From Ignavibacteriales bacterium (lineage in GTDB: Bacteria > Bacteroidota > Ignavibacteria > Ignavibacteriales > Melioribacteraceae), in assembly GCA_020059785.1 (NCBI GenBank), contig JAGVBL010000227.1, forward strand, positions 1 through 16,947: DNA of 16,947 nucleotides. The letters are read 5' to 3'. The stretch's first letter is position 1; each line of letters starts with the position of its first letter. The translations under genes were made by a program, and so were the position numbers. The notes beneath the pieces are model-generated. The model was not told where the DNA came from and did not search any database. It saw only the letters and a program-made list of their open reading frames with translations. Positions 1 to 7,819 of this stretch are shown piece after piece.

Positions 1-885
1 AAAGGGAGCTGGGATACCGAAGCATTAGGAAGCGATGCTTCGATTCCACAGAATTCTGTACTTGTTGCAAACAGTGATACAACTGTAATTACAACAATAA
101 TGAACTGGAGGGATAAGTTTAACTTTACTGTAAAAGGTCAGATTACAGGCAAAGTCGAGTTCCATAAAAATTTTGTGATAGATGGACTTAAACCTCGGGA
201 TATTTTTGTCTGGCTTCCTCCAAATTACGATTCAGAAAACGATAGACGTTTTCCCGTTCTTTATATGCATGACGGACAAAACCTGATTGATCCGCGTACT
301 TCAAATACATTTGTTGATTGGCAGGTTGATGAGACAGCAGATAGTCTAATTATAAAAGGCGAAATCGAACCCGTTATTATTGTTGGTATAAATAATACAG
401 CCGCTCGTGCCCAGGAATATAACAAGACTCCGTTAGGCGAACTTTATATGAAACTGATTGTGGAGAAGATAAAACCGTTTGTTGATAAAAATTATAGAAC
501 ATTGCCGGATCGACTAAATACAACTGTCGGCGGGTCGTCAATGGGCGGATTGATTTCATTTATACTTGTATGGGATTATCCAGATGTGTTTTCAAAAGCT
601 GCTTGTTTCTCACCCGCATTTAAGTTCAGGGATTTTAATTATGTAACTGAAGTTGAAAAATATAATGGCAAGAAAAAGAATCTAATGTTTTATATTGATA
701 ATGGAGGAGTTGGACTTGAATCGGTTCTTCAACCGGGAATTGATGAGATGATAGATGTACTGAAAAAGAAAGGATATGCTGAAGGGAAAGATTTTTTTGT
801 GTTCATTGATAAAGATGCCGAACATAATGAAGCTGCCTGGGCTAAGAGAATGTGGCGTCCGCTAAAATTATTTTTTACAAATTGA
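1..885 (+). CDS. Alpha/beta-hydrolase esterase (esterase D / PF00756-like), 5' end beyond window
   Basis: The reading frame is open from base 1, so the gene starts upstream and only its last 294 codons are seen. An ATG at 100 could be a start, but the in-frame residues before it (starting KGSWDTEALGSD) look like the end of a CBM20/glycogen-binding-like beta-sandwich, and the esterase body begins near codon 50. The hydrolase part has the family opening 'RDIFVWLPPNY', a 'LYMHDGQN' strand, and the nucleophile elbow G-S-S-M-G with Ser180 (window numbering). A 'HNEAAW' stretch near the end probably carries the catalytic His. Family members include feruloyl/acetyl-xylan-type esterases and enterobactin-esterase-like enzymes that cleave carbohydrate or siderophore esters. 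The substrate cannot be read from the sequence, although a carbohydrate-binding N-terminus would favour a polysaccharide-linked ester. A secretion signal, if any, lies outside the window. The next gene begins 33 nt downstream in the same direction. Confidence 0.85.
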   Translation, partial: KGSWDTEALGSDASIPQNSVLVANSDTTVITTIMNWRDKFNFTVKGQITGKVEFHKNFVIDGLKPRDIFVWLPPNYDSENDRRFPVLYMHDGQNLIDPRTSNTFVDWQVDETADSLIIKGEIEPVIIVGINNTAARAQEYNKTPLGELYMKLIVEKIKPFVDKNYRTLPDRLNTTVGGSSMGGLISFILVWDYPDVFSKAACFSPAFKFRDFNYVTEVEKYNGKKKNLMFYIDNGGVGLESVLQPGIDEMIDVLKKKGYAEGKDFFVFIDKDAEHNEAAWAKRMWRPLKLFFTN

Positions 886-918
886 TTTTCCGTCTTATAT
901 ATCGATGGATTTAAATAA

Positions 919-1458
919 ATGAAGATTCTTGTCGGTTCTAAAAATCCCGTTAAGATTGATGCGGTGCGCGAAGCACTGTCAAATTATTTCGGGAATATTG
1001 AAGTAACTGGAATTGAAGTTGAATCCGGCATTTCAACTCAACCAATTGGCGAAGAGACTTTTATTGGTGCAAGAAACCGAGCATTAAACCTGAAAGCACT
1101 GAATGAATCGAATAATATTGATGCCGATTTTTTTGTTGGTATTGAAGGGGGAATTGCTAAAAAGTTTGATAAATGGTTCGCATTTGGATGTATGTGCATA
1201 GTTGATAAATCGGGAAATATTGGATTTGGAACCTCGCCGCATTTTGAACTGCCTATGCTGGTTGTAGAAAAGCTGTTAAATGGTATAGAGCTTGGTACTG
1301 TTATGGATGAAATTCAAAATGAAGAACATACAAAACAGAAACACGGCGCTATTGGATACTTCACTAATGGTGTTATGAACCGAAAAGAACTTTATGTAGA
1401 AGGGCTGAAGGTTGCGATTATTCCGTTCCTGAATAAAAAATTGTTTTTCAAATACTGA
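919..1458 (+). CDS. yjjX: Inosine/xanthosine triphosphatase, YjjX (DUF84/NTPase_I-T) family
   Basis: This 179-residue cytoplasmic protein is close to the usual length of the family (about 170-180). Family hallmarks are visible: the N-terminal phosphate-binding 'GSKNPVKIDAV' (residues 6-16), the 'STQPIGEETFIGARNRA' block (about 39-55), and 'VGIEGG' (73-78). Characterised members hydrolyse the non-canonical nucleotides ITP and XTP, and so keep deaminated purines out of nucleic acids. The ATG at 919 gives the expected N-terminus directly before the nucleotide-binding loop; no strong Shine-Dalgarno sequence is visible. It lies 33 nt after the esterase and about 96 nt before the PhzF gene on the same strand, so it may be co-transcribed. 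Metabolic linkage to either neighbour is not evident. The assignment is by motif and length; some DUF84 proteins are uncharacterised. Confidence 0.88.
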   Translation: MKILVGSKNPVKIDAVREALSNYFGNIEVTGIEVESGISTQPIGEETFIGARNRALNLKALNESNNIDADFFVGIEGGIAKKFDKWFAFGCMCIVDKSGNIGFGTSPHFELPMLVVEKLLNGIELGTVMDEIQNEEHTKQKHGAIGYFTNGVMNRKELYVEGLKVAIIPFLNKKLFFKY

Positions 1459-1464
1459 GTTTTT

Positions 1465-1500
1465 TTCTTACTCTTGCTCGTGTTCCTGATCTTGATCAGA
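1465..1500. repeat. Degenerate hexamer repeat (NTCNTG-like) with embedded CTGATC/GATCAG dyad
   Basis: Six consecutive hexamers can be laid out as TTCTTA, CTCTTG, CTCGTG, TTCCTG, ATCTTG, ATCAGA. Four of the six fit NTCNTG. The last two units contain the inverted repeat CTGATC-TT-GATCAG (1486-1499), flanked further out by TGCTC (1475-1479) and GAGCA (1506-1510), so the RNA could fold into a broken stem. It lies in the short gap between yjjX and the PhzF gene. Its function is unknown; it may be a decayed simple repeat. Confidence 0.45.
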
Positions 1501-1543
1501 GATTAGAGCAGGATAAAGAGCATGATTATGATCAATGTTTTGC

Positions 1544-1550
1544 AAGGAGA
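1544..1550 (+). promoter_or_regulatory. Ribosome binding site AAGGAGA that fixes the PhzF start
   Basis: AAGGAGA lies 4 nt before the ATG at 1555. It favours that start over the in-frame ATG at 1522, which would add 11 residues (through '...NVLQGDE') not typical of the family and has no such site. Confidence 0.7.
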
Positions 1551-1554
1551 TGAA

Positions 1555-2343
1555 ATGACACTTCCAATTTACCAGGTAGATGCATTCACAAGTAAATTAT
1601 TCAGCGGTAATCCAGCGGCGGTTATTCCACTTGAAAAATGGATTGATGATGAAATTATGCAAAAAATTGCAGCCGAAAATAATCTTGCAGAAACGGCTTT
1701 CTTTATAAAGGAAAATAATAATTATCATATTCGATGGATGACTCCGCTTAAAGAAGTTAATCTTTGCGGACATGCAACGCTTGCATCTGCTTATGTAATT
1801 TTTAATTTTATTGAAAAGGAAATCGACAAAATAAATTTTAATTCCCGTAGCGGAATGCTCTCGGTTGAAAAAAATGGAAATTATCTAACGCTCGATTTCC
1901 CGGCCAATATTCCCAAACCAACAAAAAGACCTGAACGATTATCAGAATGTTTTAAAAAAGAACCTGTTGAAATTCTTGAAGGAGGCGAATATTTGTTTTT
2001 AGTATTCGACTCCGAAGATTATATACGGAATTTAAAACCGAATTTTGAATTATTGAAACAACTTCATCCAGTACATTTGATTGTTACTGCAAAAGGAAAA
2101 GAAGTTGATTTTGTTTCGAGAATGTTCGCACCAAATCTTGGAATAAACGAGGACCCGGTTACTGGTTCTGCTCATACCGTTTTAACTCCGTATTGGTCTA
2201 AAAAACTTGGTAAGCAAAAGTTAATAGCGCACCAATTATCCGAACGCGGGGGAGAACTCATCTGCGAAAACCTTCAAGAAAGAATCAAAATAAGCGGTCA
2301 AGCTGTGCTTTATCTTACAGGAAGTATATTTTTGTATTTTTAA
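1555..2343 (+). CDS. PhzF-family isomerase/epimerase-like protein
   Basis: The protein has 262 residues, slightly short of the roughly 260-300 usual for the family. The start is set by the AAGGAGA at 1544-1550 and gives the classic opening 'MTLPIYQVDAFTSKLFSGNPAAV'-like N-terminus. The conserved acid Glu46 sits in 'NNLAETAFF', matching the catalytic Glu of PhzF. The other signature blocks are 'CGHATLASAY' (71-80) and 'NEDPVTGSAH' (198-207), one in each half of the two-fold pseudo-symmetric fold. PhzF itself isomerises a dihydro-hydroxyanthranilate in phenazine synthesis, but most relatives in genomes without phenazine genes have unknown substrates. No phenazine genes are visible here, so no pathway is claimed. 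It is cytoplasmic, with no signal peptide. The gene is followed by a 98-nt gap carrying palindromes ahead of the lipoprotein operon, so it is probably the end of its own transcription unit. Confidence 0.88.
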   Translation: MTLPIYQVDAFTSKLFSGNPAAVIPLEKWIDDEIMQKIAAENNLAETAFFIKENNNYHIRWMTPLKEVNLCGHATLASAYVIFNFIEKEIDKINFNSRSGMLSVEKNGNYLTLDFPANIPKPTKRPERLSECFKKEPVEILEGGEYLFLVFDSEDYIRNLKPNFELLKQLHPVHLIVTAKGKEVDFVSRMFAPNLGINEDPVTGSAHTVLTPYWSKKLGKQKLIAHQLSERGGELICENLQERIKISGQAVLYLTGSIFLYF

Positions 2344-2370
2344 TTTATAATAATTTCTGCATATTATACC

Positions 2371-2403
2371 CGCAAAATTTTGCGTGGTGCGAAAAATTTG
2401 CGC
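2371..2403. promoter_or_regulatory. Paired AT-centred palindromes, possible operator upstream of the lipoprotein-kinase operon
   Basis: CGCAAAATTTTGCG (2371-2384) is a perfect 14-bp palindrome. It is followed by a related imperfect copy, GCGAAAAATTTGCGC (2389-2403), with centres about 18 bp apart. They lie 39-71 nt before the ATG at 2442 in an otherwise gene-free gap, a position expected for a transcription-factor operator. An RNA hairpin is also possible, but neither copy is followed by a T-run, so a terminator is unlikely. The 11-mer GCAAAATTTTG recurs at 8893-8903, upstream of the STAS gene. Confidence 0.4.
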
Positions 2404-2441
2404 AAAAAACCTAACTTGCAGCATCATTTTAAATGTTTGTA

Positions 2442-3410
2442 ATGAAAAAAATATTTCTTGCAATTATTACTGTTGTTATTCCACTCGGTTTAATTTCCTG
2501 CGATGCAGAGAGATTAAATCCTCTTGATCCGCAAAGTCCGGATTATAAACTGGTATACATCGAAGGTTCGGTTAAAACAAAAGCAGCTCCGCAACAGCCA
2601 ATAGCTGGAGTCAAAGTATTCTGGAAAGGTCAAAACATTATTACACAAACCGACCAAAATGGAAATTTTAAAATTGATGATCTGAATATGAATGATGGAA
2701 TTCTCCTTATCGAAAAAGACGGTTATTCTAAAGATTCTCTGTTAGTTGTGTGGAGCGGACAAAAAAACAAACGGGCCGATTTTACATTAAATGCAATTCC
2801 AGTTATTAATAAATACAACTTATTTACAACAGTACAAAATAAATATCCGGATGTTCAAAATATTAGTTTTACTGCTCAAGTTTCTGTTAACGATGTAGAT
2901 AATAGAATTGACACGGTTTACTTAAAATCAACCGAACTCAATTTTTCCAGAAAATTGATTTTCAATGCATCGTCTAATTCTTATGAAGGTACATATACTT
3001 CCGAAGATTTAAAAATTGCTTCTCTGGATATAACTATTGGTAAAAAATTTGAAATTGTCACGGTTGACGATTCAAGACGTACGTTTAATGTTGGTAGTGA
3101 AAATATTACGAGAATAATTAAGCAAGAAGTTATTGCCAGAGAACCGTTAAACAAAGTTATGGTATCTTCCAGACCCATTCTTAAATGGTTCCGGTTTCTT
3201 CCCGGATTTAACTTTAAATATACTGTAGAAATCTACACTGACGAATTCCTTCACAAACTTGTTTGGCAGAAAGAAAACATCTCTAAGGATAATATTGAAT
3301 TGATTCCCGATATTAATCTGACGCCTGGCGAGTATTTCTGGGTAATATGGTGTGTTGACGATTTTGGAAACAGAAGCAGATCCAAACCGGCTTCTTTTGT
3401 GGTTGAATAA
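2442..3410 (+). CDS. Lipoprotein with carboxypeptidase-regulatory-like (CarboxypepD_reg) and Fn3-like domains
   Basis: From the ATG at 2442 the protein has 322 residues and a clear lipoprotein signal: Lys2-Lys3, a hydrophobic stretch, then 'LGLISC' with lipidated Cys20. An in-frame ATG at 2433 would add three residues only; the 2442 start puts the lysines directly at the N-terminus. The mature protein begins 'CDAERLNPLDPQSPDY', a style common in FCB-group lipoproteins. A beta-sandwich resembling the carboxypeptidase regulatory domain follows ('GVKVFWKG...TDQNGNFKIDDL'). The C-terminal part, ending 'LTPGEYFWVIWCVDDFGNRSRSKPASFVVE', resembles a fibronectin-III-like fold. No catalytic residues are seen; a structural, binding or sensory role in the envelope is likely. 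It is the first gene of a five-gene operon, and the sigma-54 activator starts 4 nt after its stop, so it may provide an envelope input to that system. Confidence 0.75.
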   Translation: MKKIFLAIITVVIPLGLISCDAERLNPLDPQSPDYKLVYIEGSVKTKAAPQQPIAGVKVFWKGQNIITQTDQNGNFKIDDLNMNDGILLIEKDGYSKDSLLVVWSGQKNKRADFTLNAIPVINKYNLFTTVQNKYPDVQNISFTAQVSVNDVDNRIDTVYLKSTELNFSRKLIFNASSNSYEGTYTSEDLKIASLDITIGKKFEIVTVDDSRRTFNVGSENITRIIKQEVIAREPLNKVMVSSRPILKWFRFLPGFNFKYTVEIYTDEFLHKLVWQKENISKDNIELIPDINLTPGEYFWVIWCVDDFGNRSRSKPASFVVE

Positions 3411-3414
3411 TTAT

Positions 3415-4908
3415 ATGAAAAATTTATTTACGGAAAATATTAGTCATGTTAAGAATCTCTCCAGGGAAGAGTTCGAGGCATTATATGAGTTTACTCAGAT
3501 CTTAAATTCTGCTACCCAGCAAGATTCTCTTATTGAAGATACTATTGATATTGTAATTAAGCTTATAAATGCCGAGCGGGGAATATTTGTAAAGTATGAT
3601 GAACCTACCAATAATTTTTCTATAATAACCGGAAGAAAAATTTCCAGCGAAAACATAACTGATCTTGGCGAATTTTCGTCCGGTATTCTTCAAAAAGTAA
3701 TCAAAGAGAAAAAACCTCTTTTATATCACGATGTAATGAGCGATCCGCACTTATCCCAGTTCGAAAGCGTTCAGATTCACAGAATTAAATCTGTAATTGG
3801 AGTTCCGATTAACAGAAACGGTAAAGTATGGGGAGTTATTATTGCAGATAGTACTTTAGACAGAAGAGAGTTTACTGAAGAAAATTTAGTCTTTCTTAAT
3901 TTTTTCTCCAATCTTGTATCACTTGCACTTGATAAGATAATAAAACTAGAAGAGCTCGAAAAAGAAAATATTATTCTAACAAATAAGCTTCAATCTACCG
4001 AAGAAATTCCAGAAATGATTGGTGCGAGTCTGGTAATGCGTAATCTTTCGCAGCTTATTTTTAAAGTAGCACAAACAGACGCAACAGTATTAATTGTAGG
4101 CGAAAGCGGAACGGGAAAGGAAATAGCTGCAAAAGCAATTCATCAGCTTAGTAAAAGAAAAGAGAAACCTTTCCTTGCACAATTCTGCGGTTCTATTCCG
4201 GATAATTTATTGGAAAGTGAATTGTTCGGTTACAAGAGAGGAGCATTTACCGGCGCCAACACGGATAAACAGGGATTGATTGAAGCAGCGGAAGGCGGAA
4301 CATTTTTCCTCGATGAAATCGGAGATATTTCGACCGCTCTTCAAGCTAAACTTTTAAGAGTTCTTGAAAGCAGAGAAATTATAAGACTGGGGGATACAAA
4401 AGTTAAAAAAGCCGATGTTAGAATTATTGCAGCAACAAATAAAGATTTACATTCACTTACAAAAGAGGGTCAATTTAGAGAAGATCTTTTTTACAGGTTA
4501 AATGTTTTTCCTATTAAAATGCCGCCGCTTAGAGAACGAAGAGAAGATATTCCTGTTCTAGCAAGCTTTTTCTCTAAAAAGCTGGGTAGAAAAGAAGTTA
4601 CAATTGATCCGGCGGCTATTAAAAAACTTGAAAATTATTACTGGCCGGGTAATATCAGACAGCTTATTAATGTTATTCAAAGAGCGCTTATTCTTAGTGA
4701 TACAAATAAATTATCAAGCGAACATATAATTTTAGAAGACAGCCGGGACCTTGCCGATTTTAAGGGCACATTACACGAGTTTGAAATGCTCTTATTGAAA
4801 AAAAGATTAGATGAATTTAACGGCAATAGAACTCTTACTGCAAAATCGTTGGATGTATCGGTAAGATGGATTCAGCTAAAACTTAAAGAAATGGGCGAGA
4901 ATCAATAG
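3415..4908 (+). CDS. Sigma-54-dependent activator, GAF-AAA+-Fis architecture
   Basis: The chosen ATG at 3415 lies 4 nt after the lipoprotein stop and gives 497 residues. The frame is open back to an ATG at 3352, but that would run through the lipoprotein coding sequence and adds 21 residues with no domain value. Domains: GAF (about 20-170), a short coiled linker, a sigma-54-interacting AAA+ domain (about 203-430), and a C-terminal Fis-type helix-turn-helix (about 450-497). The AAA+ hallmarks are Walker A GESGTGKE (229-236), the sigma-54 contact loop GAFTGA (276-281), Walker B with Asp300-Glu301, and the arginine-finger region 'FREDLFYRL' (354-362). It should remodel sigma-54 RNA polymerase by ATP hydrolysis from an upstream enhancer. 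It has no receiver domain, so it is not a classical response regulator. Control by a GAF ligand, or by the kinase whose start codon overlaps its stop, is plausible. The helix-turn-helix has 'VSVRWIQLKLKEMG' where many relatives have R-T-L-Y. Confidence 0.92.
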   Translation: MKNLFTENISHVKNLSREEFEALYEFTQILNSATQQDSLIEDTIDIVIKLINAERGIFVKYDEPTNNFSIITGRKISSENITDLGEFSSGILQKVIKEKKPLLYHDVMSDPHLSQFESVQIHRIKSVIGVPINRNGKVWGVIIADSTLDRREFTEENLVFLNFFSNLVSLALDKIIKLEELEKENIILTNKLQSTEEIPEMIGASLVMRNLSQLIFKVAQTDATVLIVGESGTGKEIAAKAIHQLSKRKEKPFLAQFCGSIPDNLLESELFGYKRGAFTGANTDKQGLIEAAEGGTFFLDEIGDISTALQAKLLRVLESREIIRLGDTKVKKADVRIIAATNKDLHSLTKEGQFREDLFYRLNVFPIKMPPLRERREDIPVLASFFSKKLGRKEVTIDPAAIKKLENYYWPGNIRQLINVIQRALILSDTNKLSSEHIILEDSRDLADFKGTLHEFEMLLLKKRLDEFNGNRTLTAKSLDVSVRWIQLKLKEMGENQ

Positions 4909-6485
4909 TGTTGGGAATAACAACCGAAATATTGTTCGACAAATTCGAAATTCTTGAGGTTCTTAAGAAAGACGAACACGCTGCTGTATTTCTTGCAAAT
5001 CATATTTACCTGAGTAAAAAAATTATTCTCAAGGTACTCAACACACAAAAAATCTCGGACCAGGCACTTGTAGAAAGATTTAAAAGAGAAGCTAAACTTC
5101 TTGCCAAACTAGATCATCCGAATATTATTAAAGTATTGGATTTTGGAACCGCCAAAGAATATTTCTACATATCGTTCGAATATATAGAAGGGGTTAGTCT
5201 TCGTAATATCCTCAAATCCAAAACACTTGAGCAAGAGCAAAAAGAAAAATTGATGATTCAACTCCTCAAAGCTCTTGACTTTGCACATGCCCACCAAATT
5301 ATTCATCGTGATATAAAGCCCGAAAACATTTTTGTTGATAAAAACATTAGTCTGAAACTTGGCGATTTCGGACTTGCTCTTTCGGCAGAAGATAATTTTG
5401 TTACAAACCCGTATTCAATTGTTGGAACTCCAAGTTATATGTCGCCCGAACAGGTTAGAGGTGCGAAGTTAAATAATCAATCTGATCTTTTTTCTGCCGG
5501 CGTTGTATTGTTTGAATTGTTCTCCGGAAAAAATCCGTTCCTTAAAGACAATATTAATCTAACGCTAAATGAAATTATTGGTTTTGATGAAGAGTACTTA
5601 AAAGCCGAAATAGAAAAACTTCCGGAACCGTTAAATAGAATTCTTACTCGTCTGCTTCAGAAAAATTTATCAAAAAGATATTCTTCGGCCGGGGAAATAT
5701 TAAAAGAGCTGAATGTTGAAAATGTATATCCGACCATAACGGTTGAACAGTTCGAAAAAGAAAGCAACAGGTCTAAAAAAAGATTATTGTTTGCAGTAGT
5801 CGTTTCTGTAATTGCTATATTTATCCTGATTTTAATGCGTATAGAAAATCCTCACACAGAAATTTTACCCGAGAAAAATAATCAGAAAACAATTACAAAT
5901 GGAAATACCACAGCAAGACAAAATCAAATAGATAATAGAAATGGTCAAACCGTAAAAAAAGATGAAGTAAATCAGGATAACATAAATAATCCTTTGATTG
6001 ATCAAGATGGCAACAACAAAGACGGACAAAGTGAAATAAAAAATCCGCCCGTATTAAGATATGGACAGTTAGCAGTTGATATCAGACCGTATGCAGAAGT
6101 TTATATCGATGGCGAGAGAGTTGGGGTGTCTCCATTTAATAAACCTTTAACTTATCCGGAAGGTGAACATACTATAAAACTTGTTCATCCGGATTATCCC
6201 GTTTATTCAGACCTGTTTAAAATTAATCCGGGTGAGACCACAAGAATTAGAGTCTCTTTAGAGTCTACTATAGGATATATTAGATGCCGGGTCTTACCGT
6301 GGGGTAATGTATTTGTTAATGACGACTTTAAAGGACAAACTCCGTTACCTGAAAAAGATCTAATAAGAGTTGCTCCAGGTCCGGTTAGGTTGGTAATTAA
6401 ACATCCTGACTACAGAGACGTTGATACAACCTTTACCATTAGTAAAGGCGACACATTAAATTTCAGGTTCATACTAAAAAAATAA
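4908..6485 (+). CDS. Transmembrane Ser/Thr protein kinase with two C-terminal PEGA domains
   Basis: The gene starts with GTG at 4908, overlapping the activator stop by 1 nt (TAGTG), and encodes 525 residues. The kinase domain spans about 10-270, with Lys42 (ILKVLN) and Glu61 as the salt-bridge pair, the catalytic loop H133-R134-D135-I-K-P-E-N140, D153-F-G, and a 'GTPSYMSPEQ' activation segment. The ATP-binding loop is unusual: 'VLKKDEHAAVFLA' (18-30) has none of the glycines of GxGxxG. A single membrane helix (about 293-310, after a K-K-R stop-transfer flank) is followed by an Asn/Gln-rich linker (about 315-385). Two PEGA beta-sandwich domains follow (about 387-455 and 457-525; 'AEVYIDGERVGVSPF' and 'GNVFVNDDFKGQTPLP'). 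This predicts a cytosolic kinase and an extracytoplasmic PEGA sensor. The closest likely partner is the activator directly upstream; that is inference. The catalytic residues argue against a pseudokinase, despite the loop. Confidence 0.9.
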   Translation: MLGITTEILFDKFEILEVLKKDEHAAVFLANHIYLSKKIILKVLNTQKISDQALVERFKREAKLLAKLDHPNIIKVLDFGTAKEYFYISFEYIEGVSLRNILKSKTLEQEQKEKLMIQLLKALDFAHAHQIIHRDIKPENIFVDKNISLKLGDFGLALSAEDNFVTNPYSIVGTPSYMSPEQVRGAKLNNQSDLFSAGVVLFELFSGKNPFLKDNINLTLNEIIGFDEEYLKAEIEKLPEPLNRILTRLLQKNLSKRYSSAGEILKELNVENVYPTITVEQFEKESNRSKKRLLFAVVVSVIAIFILILMRIENPHTEILPEKNNQKTITNGNTTARQNQIDNRNGQTVKKDEVNQDNINNPLIDQDGNNKDGQSEIKNPPVLRYGQLAVDIRPYAEVYIDGERVGVSPFNKPLTYPEGEHTIKLVHPDYPVYSDLFKINPGETTRIRVSLESTIGYIRCRVLPWGNVFVNDDFKGQTPLPEKDLIRVAPGPVRLVIKHPDYRDVDTTFTISKGDTLNFRFILKK

Positions 6486-6493
6486 TTTTTAAG

Positions 6494-7819
6494 ATGACAA
6501 AGAAATTACATATCGTTTTATTTTTATTAATCATAACAGGTTATATAAACGCTCAGGAAGTCAAATACGAATGGAGAATTCGTGGATCTATGAAATACCC
6601 GGTTTCCGGTGCACAGGTTGTTTATGATATTGCCGCCAGCAGTGATAAGATCTATCTGCTTGGCGGTTACTCGGATTCTCTGCAAAGTGAAGTTGATTGG
6701 ATTCAGGAATATGATGTAGTGAAAAACACCTGGAATATTGTTGGAAGAATGCTTCAACCGCGAGAACAATTTGTTGCCGACATTTGGAAAAACAGTATAA
6801 TGTATTTTGGTGGTGCGGTTGGATCTTCCACAGATAAAAATTCAATTGAAACGTGGGACTATAAAATTGTTACTAACTTACCATCGGTATATGATAGAAC
6901 CAAAAACTTCGGTAGATCGTTTTCAACCGGTCAAATTGTCGGTAATACGTTATATATAATTGGCGGTAACCCGTCAACCCAGAGTGATACGCTTGATTAT
7001 ATTGTCGGTTATAACCTCGATACAAAACAGGTTGGCTTCACTTTTAAGTCTCCTTCTGCAAATACATTCAGCCAGAGAATGACTTTTATAGTTTCTCCTT
7101 ACATTTATATTTTTGGCGGAGTCTTAAATGGTGTAACTAATACCATACAGAGGTTTAACATTCCCCAGCAGAGATTAGAGAATCTTACAGAAAAATTATT
7201 AGATGTGCGCGCTGCCGGTTCTGCTGTTTATAATCCTTTGAGTAATAAAGGATTTATAATTGGCGGTTATAACGAAAAATTTGGTGCGCTAAATACAGTT
7301 GAAGAAATTGAATTTTTGCCCGATGGAACTCTTTCAATTAAACCGGGTCCTCCGCTTACTTATGCAAGAACTAATCTAATGGCCGTTGCTTATAAGAATG
7401 GATTGGTGGCAGTATTTGGCGGAAGAACAGATCGCGGGCATTCTGGTAGTACCGTCCCTTATTTTGAGATTTTAGAGCTGGTTACTTCTGTTAATGATAA
7501 TAAGAATGATCTACCATTGGAACATAGATTATTACCGAATTATCCGAATCCATTTAATCCATCTACAACTATTTCTTTTGATCTTGCTACAGATTCGGAC
7601 ATTTCTTTGGATGTTTATAATCTTCTTGGCGAGCATATTAATACTCTTGTTCAATCTCAAAAAACAGCCGGTCGTTATGCTAAAGTATGGGATGGAACAG
7701 ATAAGTTTGGAAAATCGGTTCCAAGCGGAATTTATTTTGTAGCTCTTAAGATTAGTAGTAATTCTAAGAGTGAAAGACAGACTTCAATTCTAACACAAAA
7801 AATGTTGCTTGTTAAATGA
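6494..7819 (+). CDS. Secreted Kelch-repeat beta-propeller protein with T9SS type A sorting domain
   Basis: This 441-residue protein opens with a signal peptide (MTKKLHIVLFLLIITGYINA, likely cut before Gln21). About six Kelch repeats follow, each marked by a Gly-Gly strand: 'IYLLGGYSD', 'IMYFGGAVG', 'LYIIGGNPS', 'YIFGGVLNG', 'GFIIGGYNE' and 'VAVFGGRTD', consistent with one propeller. The C-terminal 90-100 residues start 'LPNYPNPFNPSTTISFDL' and end 'SGIYFVALK...KMLLVK', the T9SS sorting/FlgD-like Ig domain found across Bacteroidota and Ignavibacteria. The protein should cross the inner membrane by Sec and the outer membrane by T9SS, and end on the surface or outside. Kelch propellers usually bind proteins or glycans; no enzyme motif is visible. 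It starts 8 nt after the kinase and overlaps the next gene by 4 nt, so it is firmly part of the operon and may be the surface arm of the sensing system. Confidence 0.9.
   Translation: MTKKLHIVLFLLIITGYINAQEVKYEWRIRGSMKYPVSGAQVVYDIAASSDKIYLLGGYSDSLQSEVDWIQEYDVVKNTWNIVGRMLQPREQFVADIWKNSIMYFGGAVGSSTDKNSIETWDYKIVTNLPSVYDRTKNFGRSFSTGQIVGNTLYIIGGNPSTQSDTLDYIVGYNLDTKQVGFTFKSPSANTFSQRMTFIVSPYIYIFGGVLNGVTNTIQRFNIPQQRLENLTEKLLDVRAAGSAVYNPLSNKGFIIGGYNEKFGALNTVEEIEFLPDGTLSIKPGPPLTYARTNLMAVAYKNGLVAVFGGRTDRGHSGSTVPYFEILELVTSVNDNKNDLPLEHRLLPNYPNPFNPSTTISFDLATDSDISLDVYNLLGEHINTLVQSQKTAGRYAKVWDGTDKFGKSVPSGIYFVALKISSNSKSERQTSILTQKMLLVK

Noticed and set aside
1522..1554. Earlier ATG for the PhzF gene
   Set aside because: It lacks a ribosome site and adds non-family residues; AAGGAGA before ATG 1555 fits better.
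3352..3414. Upstream ATG giving a 518-residue sigma-54 activator
   Set aside because: The extra 21 residues overlap the lipoprotein coding sequence and have no domain content; ATG 3415 directly follows the lipoprotein stop.
7494..7742. 82-codon frame within the Kelch gene
   Set aside because: Out-of-frame reading of the T9SS sorting domain; Ile/Leu-rich composition is what an AT-rich shadow frame produces.
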